Assembly: GCA_947501565.1 (NCBI GenBank)
Contig: CANMWJ010000012.1
Span: 1-64,000, forward strand
Direction of reading: 5' to 3'
Length of the DNA: 64,000 nucleotides
Source of the DNA: an uncultured Marinobacterium sp.
GTDB taxonomy: Bacteria; Pseudomonadota; Gammaproteobacteria; Pseudomonadales; Balneatricaceae
The position numbers and the translations under genes were made by a program. The notes below the pieces were generated by a model. The model had not been told where the DNA came from, ran no database searches, and was given only the letters and a program-made list of their open reading frames with translations. Shown here piece by piece: positions 26,750-35,898 of this stretch. Each line of letters begins with the position of its first letter. The stretch's first letter is position 1.

Positions 26750-27089
26750 CAGTATTCTGATCGGACTGGCACTCTGCTGTGCCTCCGCTGTGATGGCGCA
26801 GGAGCTGCCAGGGGACCCTACCCGACCGGCGCTGTATAAGCCCACCGTCAAAACGGTGAAGGTGGCCAAGCGTCACTATGAACTCAGCTACCTGATGATC
26901 GGTGAGAGCCGCAAGGTAGCGGTGGTGAACGGCAAACGGGTGACTGTTGGCAGCTGGGTGGATGGAGCCCGCGTTGTGGCGATTACAGCGCAAGGGGTGC
27001 GCTTGCAAGTGGGTAACCAGAGCCGGACTCTGAGTATCGGCAAGCAAACGGGATTTAAGAAAGAGTTTAGTGATAGGAAACGGAACTGA
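26739..27089 (+). CDS. mshK: MSHA biogenesis protein MshK (PilP-like)
   Basis: A 116-aa exported protein. Residues 1-20 form a signal peptide (RNSILIGLALCCASAVMAQ). The mature part has the DPTRP motif and a small beta domain (SYLMIGESRKVAVVNGKRV) as in PilP/GspC homology-region proteins, which link the inner-membrane platform to the secretin. A GGAGG site at 26725-26729 lies 9 bases from a TTG start (26739) and 12 bases from a GTG (26742); either may be used. It overlaps mshJ by 11 bases and is followed by mshL after 2 bases. Confidence 0.8.
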   Translation: MVRNSILIGLALCCASAVMAQELPGDPTRPALYKPTVKTVKVAKRHYELSYLMIGESRKVAVVNGKRVTVGSWVDGARVVAITAQGVRLQVGNQSRTLSIGKQTGFKKEFSDRKRN

Positions 27090-27091
27090 CC

Positions 27092-28726
27092 ATGAAACGA
27101 TTATTGAGTGTGTTGGTGCTGGGCACCGGAGTCACCTTATCGGGTTGTTCCTCCCTCGACTCTATCAGTGATATGTCGGTCACGGATGAGAGTATCGCGG
27201 TGTTGCAGGACGCTGTGCAGGAGAAAGAAGCCGCTAAAGCTGCCGAAGAGGAAGCGAGACAGGCCGAGCAGGTCGCGCCGCCTTCTCTGGTGCCACCGCT
27301 GAATATACAGACGTTGGGTCAGCCTGCCGAAGAGCGTTTTGATGTGATTGCCGACGGTCTCAGTGCACACGACTTTTTCATGGGGTTGGTGCAGGGCACC
27401 GACTACAACATGATCGTGCACCGCGACGTCAAAGGCACCGTAAACCTGAAACTGAAGAATGTCACCGTGGATGAGGTGATGCAGGCGATGCGTAAGGTCT
27501 ACGGTTATGAATACCGCCAGGAGGGTAAACTCTATCAGGTGGTGCCGGCGAAACTGCAGACCGAACTCTTTCAGCTGAACTACCTGGATATTAAACGCGA
27601 AGGTGTGTCCGATACGCAGGTGAGTGCAGGTTCTGTGCGTAATTCAGCCTCGTCCGACAGCGGTGATTCCTCGGACTCCTCCAGCAGTGATTCCTCCTCT
27701 GAAAGCTCCAGCAGCGTTGTGGGTACCCGCATCAGCACCCGTACCTCGGCTAACTTCTGGGGCAACCTGAAGCAGACGCTGGATACACTGGTCGCCGGTG
27801 ACGGTCGCCGTGTCGTGATCTCCCCCCAGACCGGTATGATCATCGTTCGTGCGCTGCCGAGCGAACTGCAGGTGGTACGTGATTATCTGACCCGCGCGGA
27901 GCTGATTCTGCACCGTCAGGTGGTCATCGAAGCGAAGATTCTGGAGATCACGCTGAACGATCGTTTCCAGGCGGGCATCGACTGGACGGCGGTTGGACAA
28001 CCGGGAGACGGTAAAACAATTACATTCAATCAGGTTGCTTCCGCCATCACAGCGGATGGACTGGGTGGTATCTTCCGATCAGTGGTTTCGTTGAATGACT
28101 TTAACGCGACAATCGAACTGCTGGGCCGCCAGGGTGACGTGCAGGTGCTGTCCAGCCCGCGTGTCTCCACCATCAACAACCAGAAAGCGGTGATCAAAGT
28201 CGGTAATGACGAGTTTTTCGTCACTGAGGTGGAAACCACCACCACAACCGGTGATACCACCACCACGTCGCCCAGCATTGAGCTGACCCCGTTCTTCTCC
28301 GGTATCGCGCTGGATGTGACGCCGCAGATCGGCGAGGACGGCAATATTGTGCTGCATATCCACCCGACCGTATCTGAAGTGGAAGATCAGCAGAAACAGA
28401 TCGATATTGGCAGTGACCAGTATTCGATCCCGCTGGCATTCAGCTCCATTCGCGAATCCGACAGCATCGTGCGGGCGCAGAGCGGTCAGGTGATCGTGAT
28501 TGGCGGTCTGATGAAATCTTCGAACGATGATACCCATGAAAATGCCCCGTTGCTGAGCGAAATTCCAGGCCTGGGTAATCTGTTTAAGCAGCGTCGCAGT
28601 TCCGGAAGCAAGACCGAGCTGGTGATCCTGTTGCGACCAGTGCTGGCCGATAACGAAAGCTGGAAGCAGGAGCTGGAGCGCAGTCTGAAATCGTTTGAAC
28701 GTCTGCGCGCAGAGAGCGTGCAGTAA
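27092..28726 (+). CDS. mshL: MSHA outer-membrane secretin MshL
   Basis: A 544-aa secretin that forms the outer-membrane channel for the pilus. It has a lipoprotein signal with lipobox LSGC (Cys at residue 19). Residues about 70-150 contain the secretin N-domain (IVHRDVKGTVNLKLKNVTVD). A striking Ser/Asp/Glu-rich linker occupies about residues 185-210. The secretin core spans about residues 230-535, with VEAKILEITLNDRFQAGIDW, VLSSPRVSTINNQKAVIKVG and a C-terminal IPGLGNLFKQRR motif typical of the family. A Thr-rich insertion (about 375-393) interrupts the core where other MshL proteins also vary. Confidence 0.92.
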   Translation: MKRLLSVLVLGTGVTLSGCSSLDSISDMSVTDESIAVLQDAVQEKEAAKAAEEEARQAEQVAPPSLVPPLNIQTLGQPAEERFDVIADGLSAHDFFMGLVQGTDYNMIVHRDVKGTVNLKLKNVTVDEVMQAMRKVYGYEYRQEGKLYQVVPAKLQTELFQLNYLDIKREGVSDTQVSAGSVRNSASSDSGDSSDSSSSDSSSESSSSVVGTRISTRTSANFWGNLKQTLDTLVAGDGRRVVISPQTGMIIVRALPSELQVVRDYLTRAELILHRQVVIEAKILEITLNDRFQAGIDWTAVGQPGDGKTITFNQVASAITADGLGGIFRSVVSLNDFNATIELLGRQGDVQVLSSPRVSTINNQKAVIKVGNDEFFVTEVETTTTTGDTTTTSPSIELTPFFSGIALDVTPQIGEDGNIVLHIHPTVSEVEDQQKQIDIGSDQYSIPLAFSSIRESDSIVRAQSGQVIVIGGLMKSSNDDTHENAPLLSEIPGLGNLFKQRRSSGSKTELVILLRPVLADNESWKQELERSLKSFERLRAESVQ

Positions 28727-28738
28727 ACGGATTCAGCG

Positions 28739-29653
28739 ATGTATAACGAACACTTTGGTCTGCGGGAGCTGCCGTTTACGCTGACGCCTAATACGCGGTT
28801 CTTTCTGAACCTGCCCAGCCATCAGGAAGCGATGAACCTGATGCTGGTGGCGTTGCACAGCGGTGACGGTTTTATCAAAGTGGTTGGCGAGGTGGGTACC
28901 GGTAAAACCCTGCTTTGCCGCAAGTTGCTCAACACACTGGACGACAACGATTACGTCACGGTTTACCTGCCCAACTCCTACCTGAGCCCGGATGAGTTCC
29001 GGCGCAGTGTCGCCAGCGAGTTGGGTATCTACGTGGTCGAGAAGTCGACCCACGATCTGCTGCAGGCTACGACTGAGCGCCTGATCGATTATGCCCACAA
29101 AGGGCGCCGGGTGGTGTTGTTGGTGGATGAGGCTCAGGCGATGCCGGTGGAGACCATCGAAGCACTACGTCTGCTTACCAACCTGGAAACCGAGTCGCAG
29201 AAGTTGTTTCAGGTTGTGCTCTTTGGGCAGCCGGAACTGGACGAGGTGCTGGATCAGCACCGCTTACGCCAGCTGAAACAGCGCATCACCTATAGCTATA
29301 ACCTGCGCAAGCTGACCCGCGCTGAGGTGACAAGGTACATCATGGCGCGGATGGAGGCCGGGGGCTTTCAGGGCGCGACGCTTTTTGAACGCAGTGCCTG
29401 CGACCTGATCGCGCAGGCTTCAGGCGGTGTTCCGCGGCTGATCAATGTGCTGAGCCATAAAGCCCTGATGGTGGCCTTTGGTAAAGGTGACTATCGGGTT
29501 CGACGCAGTTACGCGCAAAAGGCGATTGAGGATACCGAAGGTGTCAGCCTTCCGCTGCTGGCGCGTTTGCCGAAACTTTTGCCGGTGCTGGGAGCGCTGG
29601 TTGCAGGGGCGGTTGTTACAGGGACTTTATTTACCACCGGGATCTTGCCATGA
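28739..29653 (+). CDS. mshM: MSHA biogenesis ATPase MshM (ExeA/GspA-like)
   Basis: A 304-aa AAA+ ATPase with one C-terminal membrane helix (about residues 280-300). It opens with MYNEHFGLRELPFTLTPNTR, shared with ExeA/GspA proteins. The Walker A motif GEVGTGKTLLC is near residues 50-60 and the Walker B VVLLVDEAQAM near 125-135. The FGQPELDEVL sensor segment follows. In related systems such proteins help position or insert the secretin through peptidoglycan. It lies 12 bases after mshL and overlaps mshN by 4 bases. Confidence 0.9.
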   Translation: MYNEHFGLRELPFTLTPNTRFFLNLPSHQEAMNLMLVALHSGDGFIKVVGEVGTGKTLLCRKLLNTLDDNDYVTVYLPNSYLSPDEFRRSVASELGIYVVEKSTHDLLQATTERLIDYAHKGRRVVLLVDEAQAMPVETIEALRLLTNLETESQKLFQVVLFGQPELDEVLDQHRLRQLKQRITYSYNLRKLTRAEVTRYIMARMEAGGFQGATLFERSACDLIAQASGGVPRLINVLSHKALMVAFGKGDYRVRRSYAQKAIEDTEGVSLPLLARLPKLLPVLGALVAGAVVTGTLFTTGILP

Positions 29654-31044
29654 GCTTAGTGAATGACATGCTGCGCGATCTGGAGCAGCGGGGCCAGGAG
29701 AGCCGGGGACCGCTGACGGACCAGGCGGTCAAAACCGTGGCACCGGACACCGTTGAAAAGTCTGCTGTATCCAAGCCATTTCTGGTGATTGTGGTATTGC
29801 TGAGCGCGGCCATACTGGCTTATGGCTGGCTCTATTGGCAGGATCTGCAGCCTGCGCAGGCGACGGCATCCACGCCGGTTTCTCAACCCGTACCTGCAGT
29901 GATTGAACCGGCGGCGTCTGTGGTTGATGTGGCCCAGCCTGCCGTTGAGGTTACTCCGCCCGCGCCTAAGGTCATTATCAGTCCGATCTCTCTGGCACCC
30001 CTGCGGGTTGAGCGTGTGAGCTGGCGCGATCTGCCCACCGGAGGTGAATTACTGCTGCGCTTCAGTGGACGTCCGGATGCTGAATTGTTGAGTCAGACCC
30101 AGGATGCACTGGAGGTAGGATTTCCCGGCGCTGAACTGGATCAAACTCTGCCGCTGCCATCCCGCGACGTGATCAGCCGGTTCAATTTCCGTAGCGCTGA
30201 TCAGCAGCTGATGCTGGATCTGCGCGCCGTACGTGAAGCGCGTTTCGAACTGACTCATGTGGATGCCCGAAGCCTGAAAATCAGTGTTGTGCTCTCGAGG
30301 CTGCCGGAGCCGGAGGTTGCAGCAGCTACGCCTGTGCAGCTTCCAACCACCGCTGCCACGTCTGCGGGGGCTGTTGCGCCAGCTGCATCGAAAATCCAGC
30401 CAACTCAGGCTACCCAGGCAGTTGTTGCGGTAGACAAGCCGTCTTCGCAGCCTGAGGTTAAGCAGCCGAAGTTGCTGGACGATGAGAAGATCGTCGCACG
30501 GGCGCGTAAGCTGCTACAGAAAAACCGCGTACGACAGGCTGAAAAACTGTTGGAAGAAACGCTGAAGCAGGCACCCGATTACCTTGGCAGCAGGGCGCTG
30601 CTGGCCAGCCTCTATCTGGCGGGCGGGCAGAGTGGTAAAGCGGCGGTATTGGTTGAAGAGGGGATGGCGCAAGCGCCCCTGGATTCCGGTCTGAAAAAAG
30701 TTAAGGCACGCCTGATGCTGGCCTCGGGTGAGGCGTCTGAAGCGATCACCTTGCTGCGCAGGTCGCCGCCTGCAATTGCTCTGGATGCGGAGTATCATGA
30801 AATTCTTGCCGCCGCGCTGCAGCAGACAGGGCAGGCGGATGAAGCAATAAACGTATATTATCAGTTGCTCCAGCATCGTAGCCGTGAGGCGCGCTTGTGG
30901 GTTGGATTGGGGTATTCACTGGAGTTGGCGCGCAGAAATGACGATGCGCGTAAGGCGTACGAAAGCAGTATGCAGATCCCCAACCTTGATGAAAATCTGA
31001 AGAGTTTTGTAACTCAGCGGCTTGATCAGCTCGCTGAGCGGTAG
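29650..31044 (+). CDS. mshN: MSHA biogenesis protein MshN (TPR, GspB-like N-terminus)
   Basis: A 464-aa bitopic protein. The N-terminus MSLVNDMLRDLEQRG is the MshN signature. One membrane helix lies at about 38-57, followed by a Pro/Ala/Val-rich periplasmic stretch (to about 110), a beta domain (about 115-215), another low-complexity linker and C-terminal TPR repeats (about 275-460; KLLQKNRVRQAEKLLEETL). It probably works with the MshM ATPase in secretin or pilus assembly. The start overlaps mshM (ATGA), and mshE follows after 15 bases. Confidence 0.88.
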   Translation: MSLVNDMLRDLEQRGQESRGPLTDQAVKTVAPDTVEKSAVSKPFLVIVVLLSAAILAYGWLYWQDLQPAQATASTPVSQPVPAVIEPAASVVDVAQPAVEVTPPAPKVIISPISLAPLRVERVSWRDLPTGGELLLRFSGRPDAELLSQTQDALEVGFPGAELDQTLPLPSRDVISRFNFRSADQQLMLDLRAVREARFELTHVDARSLKISVVLSRLPEPEVAAATPVQLPTTAATSAGAVAPAASKIQPTQATQAVVAVDKPSSQPEVKQPKLLDDEKIVARARKLLQKNRVRQAEKLLEETLKQAPDYLGSRALLASLYLAGGQSGKAAVLVEEGMAQAPLDSGLKKVKARLMLASGEASEAITLLRRSPPAIALDAEYHEILAAALQQTGQADEAINVYYQLLQHRSREARLWVGLGYSLELARRNDDARKAYESSMQIPNLDENLKSFVTQRLDQLAER

Positions 31045-31059
31045 GAGGTACGGCGTACA

Positions 31060-32883
31060 ATGGCTGCACCCAGAACTAGGGTACGTATCGGCGACATGCT
31101 GGTGCAGAACGGTGTGCTGACAGAACAGCAGCTGATGGATGCACTCGCCCAGCAGAAGAAAACCCGGCAGAAGCTGGGGAAGACGCTGGTGTCGATGGGT
31201 TATATCGAAGAGAAACAGTTTCTTGAGTTTCTCTCGCAGCAGTTGAAGATCCCGATGGTGGATCTGTCCCACTACTCCTTTAATCAGCAGGACGTGTTGC
31301 GCCTGTCTGAGACCCATGCGCGTCGCTTCCGCGCCATCATTCTGAAAGAAGATACGGATTGCTTCATGGTGGGCATGAGCGATCCGATGGATATCTTCGC
31401 CTTCGACGAGCTGCAGCGTCTGCTGCCGAAACCGATCGATATTGCGGTCGTTTCTGAATCGCAGCTGCTGCAGTCACTGGATCATGCTTATCGCCGTACC
31501 AGCGATATCGAAGTTCTGGCCGATCAGCTGAGTGACGAGATCGCCGAAGATGCCTTCGATCTGGCGGAGATGACCGCCAACGACGAGCAGGATGTGCCGG
31601 TTGTTAAACTGCTGAAAAGCCTGTTCGAAGACGCGGTACAGATCGGTGCGTCCGATATCCATATCGAACCGGATGAATCCGTGCTGCGTATCCGCCAGCG
31701 TGTCGATGGCATGCTGCACGAACACGTGATGAAAGAGAAACGCATCGCGGCGGCGCTGGTGTTGCGTCTTAAGTTGATGGCGCACCTTAATATCTCGGAG
31801 AAACGGCTACCGCAGGATGGCCGCTTCAACATGAGTGTGAAAGGGCGCAGCATCGATATCCGTATCTCTACGCTGCCAATTCAGCATGGTGAATCGGTGG
31901 TGATGCGTCTGCTGGATCAGTCCGGCGGTATTGTCGGATTGGACAAAGCCGGTATGCCGGATGAGATGCTGACCCGCTTCCGCCGTCTGATCCGTGAACC
32001 CCATGGCATCGTTTTGGTAACCGGTCCGACCGGTAGTGGTAAGACCACCACCCTCTATGGCGCGCTGAATGAACTGAACAGTTTCGACAAGAAGATCATT
32101 ACCGTTGAGGATCCGGTCGAGTATCGCCTGCCACGTATCAACCAGGTGCAGGTCCATCCGGAGATAGGTCTGACCTTTGGCAGCGTCCTGCGTGCCTGTC
32201 TGCGTCAGGACCCGGATGTGATGTTGCTGGGTGAGATCCGTGACCGAGAAACCGCCGAGATCTCGTTGCGTGCGGCGATGACGGGCCACTTTGTATTGTC
32301 GACCCTGCATACCAATGATGCCGTTTCCAGTGCCATGCGCCTGGTCGATATCGGTGTTGAGGGTTATCTGGCCGCATCCGCGATCCGTGCCATTCTGGCG
32401 CAGCGACTGGTGCGTAAGGTCTGCAGTAATTGTGCGCGGGATTTCCACCCCTCGCCGCAGGAAAACGCCTGGCTGGCAGCACACCTGCCGAAGCTGGGTT
32501 TATCTAAAGGTGAGTTCAAGAAAGGCCGCGGTTGTACCTACTGCAACAACACCGGTTATAAGGGCCGTATCGGTATCTTTGAACTGCTTGAGCTGAACGA
32601 CTCCATGGCTGATGCGTTACGGCGTAACGATAGCGCCGCCTTCACCATCGCCGCTGATACCGATCCGCACTATAAACCACTGGTGTACAGCGCACTGGAT
32701 CTGGCGTCAAAAGGGATCATCACGCTGGATGAAGTGTTCCGCGTAACCGAACAGCTGGACGAAACCCAGTACACATCGGCTCCGGAATCGGCTACCACAG
32801 CGGGAGCCGTGGATAAAACCGCACCGAATGACGCCGCTGTAGCTCCTTTGAGCAGCAACCCGATTAAGCTGGAGTTGGAGTAA
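31060..32883 (+). CDS. mshE: MSHA pilus extension ATPase MshE, c-di-GMP binding
   Basis: A 607-aa hexameric GspE/PilB-type ATPase that powers pilus extension. The N-terminus has two tandem MshEN motifs: residues 9-32 (RIGDMLVQNGVLTEQQL onward) and about 38-61 (KLGKTLVSMGYIEEKQF onward). In Vibrio MshE this arrangement binds c-di-GMP. The catalytic core has Walker A GPTGSGKTTT at residues 322-331, then the Asp box, Walker B (MLLGEIRD) and His box. Four cysteines (455, 458, 492, 495) form a zinc site. AGGAGG overlaps the mshN stop region, 12 bases upstream of the ATG. It is the most direct link in the window between c-di-GMP levels and surface attachment. Confidence 0.95.
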   Translation: MAAPRTRVRIGDMLVQNGVLTEQQLMDALAQQKKTRQKLGKTLVSMGYIEEKQFLEFLSQQLKIPMVDLSHYSFNQQDVLRLSETHARRFRAIILKEDTDCFMVGMSDPMDIFAFDELQRLLPKPIDIAVVSESQLLQSLDHAYRRTSDIEVLADQLSDEIAEDAFDLAEMTANDEQDVPVVKLLKSLFEDAVQIGASDIHIEPDESVLRIRQRVDGMLHEHVMKEKRIAAALVLRLKLMAHLNISEKRLPQDGRFNMSVKGRSIDIRISTLPIQHGESVVMRLLDQSGGIVGLDKAGMPDEMLTRFRRLIREPHGIVLVTGPTGSGKTTTLYGALNELNSFDKKIITVEDPVEYRLPRINQVQVHPEIGLTFGSVLRACLRQDPDVMLLGEIRDRETAEISLRAAMTGHFVLSTLHTNDAVSSAMRLVDIGVEGYLAASAIRAILAQRLVRKVCSNCARDFHPSPQENAWLAAHLPKLGLSKGEFKKGRGCTYCNNTGYKGRIGIFELLELNDSMADALRRNDSAAFTIAADTDPHYKPLVYSALDLASKGIITLDEVFRVTEQLDETQYTSAPESATTAGAVDKTAPNDAAVAPLSSNPIKLELE

Positions 32884-32889
32884 CGCTGA

Positions 32890-34122
32890 ATGCCGCACTT
32901 TAGCTACGAAGGCCGTAACCGGGAGGGTGCGAAAGTCTCCGGTGTCGTGGAAGCGGATGGCCGCAGTCAGGCCGCGTCACAGCTCCTGGCTGACGGCATC
33001 ACGCCGATCACCATTCAGGCTGCGGTGCAGGCGAAGCAGAAGGATGGCGAAGGTCCAAAGCAGATCCGGATTAAGTTTCTGGAGAAGGTTAAAATCGACG
33101 AGCTGATCATGTTCAGCCGTCAGATGCACAGCCTGACCAAAGCCGGGGTGCCGCTCACCCGGGCCATGCGTGGCTTGGCGGGAAGTTTACGAAATCCGGT
33201 GCTGCAGGAAGCGGTAAACGCCCTGTCGGATGACCTGGATAAGGGTAATACGCTTTCCTCGGCGATGAGCAAACATCCGAAGATCTTCAACGACCTCTAC
33301 ACCAGCATTATCCACGTCGGCGAGAATACCGGTCGGCTGGATGCCGCGTTTGCGCAGATGGCCGCCTATCTGGAGCTGGAACGTAACACCATCAAGAACG
33401 TAAAGCAGGCCACCCGCTATCCGATGTTTGTACTGGTGGCGATCAGTGTGGCGATTGCGATCATCAATATCTTCGTTATCCCTGCCTTTAAGTCGGTCTT
33501 TGAGAGCTTAGGCGGTTCGGTTCCGTGGCAGACCAAGGTGCTGATCAATATTTCTGACTTTATGGTGGCCTGGTGGCCGGTGCTGATTGTTGGTGGCGTT
33601 GGGGCGTTTTTCGCCTTTAAACGATGGTCAGCATCCGATGACGGGGGATTACGTTGGGATCGCATAAAGCTGCGCATGCCGCTGGTGGGCGGTATCTTCT
33701 ACCGAGTGGTTCTGGGCCGTTTTACCCGAACATTCAGCATGATTCTGAACGCCGGTGTGCCTATTGAGCAGGGATTGGTGGTTGTCTCCCGTGCGGTGGG
33801 GAATCGCCATATCGGCAAGAAAGTGGCCGGTATGCGTCAGGCGATTGAGCGCGGAGAATCCTTCACCCAGGCCGCTGGACGTACCGAAATGTTCAGCCCG
33901 CTGGTGATGCAGATGCTGGCGGTGGGCGAAGAAACGGGACAAGTTGATCAAATGTTGGCGGAAGCTGCCGACTTCTATGAGGAGGAGGTCGATTACGATC
34001 TCAAGAATCTGGCAACCGCAATTGAGCCGATCCTGATTCTGGCGATCGGTGGCATGGTTTTGGTGCTGGCGTTGGGCGTGTTCCTGCCGTTGTGGGAGTT
34101 GAGCACAGCGATAAACGGGTGA
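32890..34122 (+). CDS. mshG: MSHA inner-membrane platform protein MshG (PilC/GspF-like)
   Basis: A 410-aa polytopic protein of the GspF/PilC family that anchors the assembly ATPase and moves pilin into the fibre. It begins with MPHFSYEGRNREGAKVSGVVEA, typical of the family, and holds two GspF repeats (about 75-195 and 275-400), each with the SRQMHSLTKAGVPLTRA or TRTFSMILNAGVPIEQG pattern. Membrane helices are near 175-195, 225-245 and 380-400. It starts 6 bases after mshE. About 200 bases of intergenic sequence follow before the pilin gene, and no mshF is present there. Confidence 0.93.
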   Translation: MPHFSYEGRNREGAKVSGVVEADGRSQAASQLLADGITPITIQAAVQAKQKDGEGPKQIRIKFLEKVKIDELIMFSRQMHSLTKAGVPLTRAMRGLAGSLRNPVLQEAVNALSDDLDKGNTLSSAMSKHPKIFNDLYTSIIHVGENTGRLDAAFAQMAAYLELERNTIKNVKQATRYPMFVLVAISVAIAIINIFVIPAFKSVFESLGGSVPWQTKVLINISDFMVAWWPVLIVGGVGAFFAFKRWSASDDGGLRWDRIKLRMPLVGGIFYRVVLGRFTRTFSMILNAGVPIEQGLVVVSRAVGNRHIGKKVAGMRQAIERGESFTQAAGRTEMFSPLVMQMLAVGEETGQVDQMLAEAADFYEEEVDYDLKNLATAIEPILILAIGGMVLVLALGVFLPLWELSTAING

Positions 34123-34269
34123 TTTTTGAAGGTGTTTGGAAAATCCGTATTTTGTTATGGATACCGCGTTAATTAACCTGTTAAAGTACTGAAAATCAAA
34201 GGCGCAGTAGGGATGCTAAAGCGTTCAATTTGGATGAATGGCTCCGGTTGCTGCACACCATTTTATGAA

Positions 34270-34298
34270 TGCATGTCATGCATATTTCATGCTGCATG
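34270..34298 (+). promoter_or_regulatory. Paired GCATG/CATGC palindromes upstream of the pilin gene
   Basis: Two near-adjacent palindromes share the same half-sites: TGCATG-T-CATGCA at 34270-34282 (perfect) and CATGC-T-GCATG at 34288-34298 (perfect). They lie 41-69 bases before the mshA ATG, in the only sizeable gap of the MSHA operon, and look like a tandem operator for a dimeric regulator at a separate pilin promoter. The regulator is unknown. Confidence 0.45.
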
Positions 34299-34338
34299 TA
34301 TTAGATTTGAATTTCGTAAAGTTTGAGTGGAGAACACC

Positions 34339-34821
34339 ATGAAAAAACAAGCCGGTTTTACGATTGTTGAATTGGTTGTAGTAATCGCACTGCTGGGTAT
34401 TCTGGCCGCTGTGGCACTGCCACGTTTCCTGAACGTTACCGATGACGCCCATCAGTCTTCTGTAAGTGGTACGGGTGGGGCCTTTAAATCAGCGGTTTCC
34501 TTGGTCAAGGCTCAGTCTGTTGTTGAAAGTGCTGCGAGCACTAACGTTAGCTACGATGGCCAGACCGTATACGTAAATGCCAACGGTTACCCTCAGGGTG
34601 GCAATGCAGTGAATGCAGCAAACTGTGCAACTGTATGGAACGGCATTCTGCAGTCAGGAGCTCCAAGTGCGGCAACGGCAGCGGGTTCGGATTACCTCGT
34701 AACTGCAGCTAACAGTGTTTGTACTTATGCTTACCAAGCTTCCATGAACGGTAGCACTGCGTACTACAACATCGTTTACACACCGGCGAGTGGCCTGGTA
34801 ACCATTGATACAACCAAGTAA
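34339..34821 (+). CDS. mshA: Major MSHA-type pilin
   Basis: A 160-aa type IV prepilin. The short leader MKKQAG is followed by [24 protein letters not shown], with Phe+1 and Glu+5 of the class III pilin signal, so a prepilin peptidase would cut after Gly6. The mature protein contains two cysteines (in NCATVW and SVCTYAY) that could close the C-terminal D-loop. The start at 34339 is preceded by GGAG with a 6-base gap; a GTG four codons earlier overlaps that site. It is the only typical pilin in the locus, whereas Vibrio carries mshB and mshA, so the letter is assigned by position and sequence type. Confidence 0.88.
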   Translation: MKKQAGFTIVELVVVIALLGILAAVALPRFLNVTDDAHQSSVSGTGGAFKSAVSLVKAQSVVESAASTNVSYDGQTVYVNANGYPQGGNAVNAANCATVWNGILQSGAPSAATAAGSDYLVTAANSVCTYAYQASMNGSTAYYNIVYTPASGLVTIDTTK

Positions 34822-34837
34822 CCCTTGTGGTTCAGGT

Positions 34838-35365
34838 ATGCAACGCCCGGCATTGCGCCAGCGTGGCTTTACCTTGGTTGAACTGGTCGCTGTACTGGTA
34901 CTGCTCGGTATCCTCAGTGCAGCGGCCTTCTCCCGTCTTCCCTCTGTAGATCTTTACGAAGACCGAGTGTTTCAGGACAGCCTACAGACCTCCCTTCGCC
35001 TCGCTCAACGCACTGCACTCTCCCATCATGCATCCAGCGTCCAGTGGCGCCTGTCACATGCCGCCGGAAGCAACTGGCAATACTCGGTTCTGATTGACGG
35101 CAATAGTGCGCTGAGTGAAAGCGTGGCGTCAGGTACCGCTGTCAATTACAGCGTACGGGTATCGGGTAACGCCACCATCAGTGGTACCCTCAACAGCAAT
35201 GGCGAAACGCTCACGTTGAACTTTGACCGCTGGGGTAACTTTACCAACGTGAACGACGGTACCAATTCTGGGGCGATCACCCGCAGTCTCTCCCTGACGT
35301 TGGGCGCACGCAGCTTATGCCTATCGCCGGTGGGATTTGCCTATAGCGGGGCCTGTCGCTCATGA
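34838..35365 (+). CDS. mshC: MSHA minor pilin MshC (GspH-like pseudopilin)
   Basis: A 175-aa prepilin with leader MQRPALRQRG and the cleavage/assembly motif FTLVELVAVLVLLGILSAAAFSRL. After the helix comes the GspH-type segment LQTSLRLAQRTALSHHASSVQW, common to minor pilins that initiate fibre assembly. The ATG at 34838 is chosen; an upstream TTG would overlap the mshA stop and give an unusually long leader. The ribosome site is weak (TCAGG). The stop overlaps the mshD start (ATGA). Confidence 0.85.
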   Translation: MQRPALRQRGFTLVELVAVLVLLGILSAAAFSRLPSVDLYEDRVFQDSLQTSLRLAQRTALSHHASSVQWRLSHAAGSNWQYSVLIDGNSALSESVASGTAVNYSVRVSGNATISGTLNSNGETLTLNFDRWGNFTNVNDGTNSGAITRSLSLTLGARSLCLSPVGFAYSGACRS

Positions 35366-35898
35366 CGTCTGCTAACGCTCGTTGCTTACATTCCTGCCGT
35401 GGTTTCACGCTGGTTGAGATTGTCGTCACGATCTCGTTGCTGTCGATCTCGCTGCTGGCGGTGATCTACGGCTCCAGTATGTCGGCAAAGCACAGCGCAG
35501 ATGCGACCTGGCAGGCGAAAACGGCCTATATCGGTCAGGCCTATCTGGAAGAGATCCTGACCAAACGGTTCGATGAGAACTCATCACCCGATGGGTTGCA
35601 GCCCTGTGGCAGCGGAGTGGCGTGCTCCACCACCATGAGAGCTGAGTCGGGAGAGGCGCGCACCACCTACGACGATGTGGATGACTTTAATGGTCTCAAT
35701 GAAACACCTCTGACTACGCTGGCACCGTACTTTGGTAACGTGAATCCCTACCAGGGTTATAACGTGAGGGTGACGGTGAGTTACAGCACAGCCGCCGGAA
35801 TCACTACCGCCAATATGGTGAAACTGATTGTGGTTAGGGTGACGCCACCGGGTAATCTACCCAGTGCGCAGTTCAGCGCTTTTAAGGGGAACTACTGA
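35362..35898 (+). CDS. mshD: MSHA minor pilin MshD
   Basis: A 178-aa prepilin with leader ending SCRG and the motif FTLVEIVVTISLLSISLLAVIYG. The body contains AYIGQAYLEEILTKRFDENS, a GspI/MshD-type helix that pairs with other minor pilins, and two cysteines (PCGSGVAC) flanking a short loop. It overlaps mshC by 4 bases and its TGA shares a base with the mshO ATG, so the minor pilins are translationally coupled and probably made in fixed ratio. Confidence 0.87.
   Translation: MTSANARCLHSCRGFTLVEIVVTISLLSISLLAVIYGSSMSAKHSADATWQAKTAYIGQAYLEEILTKRFDENSSPDGLQPCGSGVACSTTMRAESGEARTTYDDVDDFNGLNETPLTTLAPYFGNVNPYQGYNVRVTVSYSTAAGITTANMVKLIVVRVTPPGNLPSAQFSAFKGNY

Noticed and set aside
34230..34260. Possible sigma-54 promoter (TGGC...TTGC/CTGCA) before mshA
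   Set aside because: The GG-to-GC spacing is off by one or two bases from the strict requirement, so it does not qualify.
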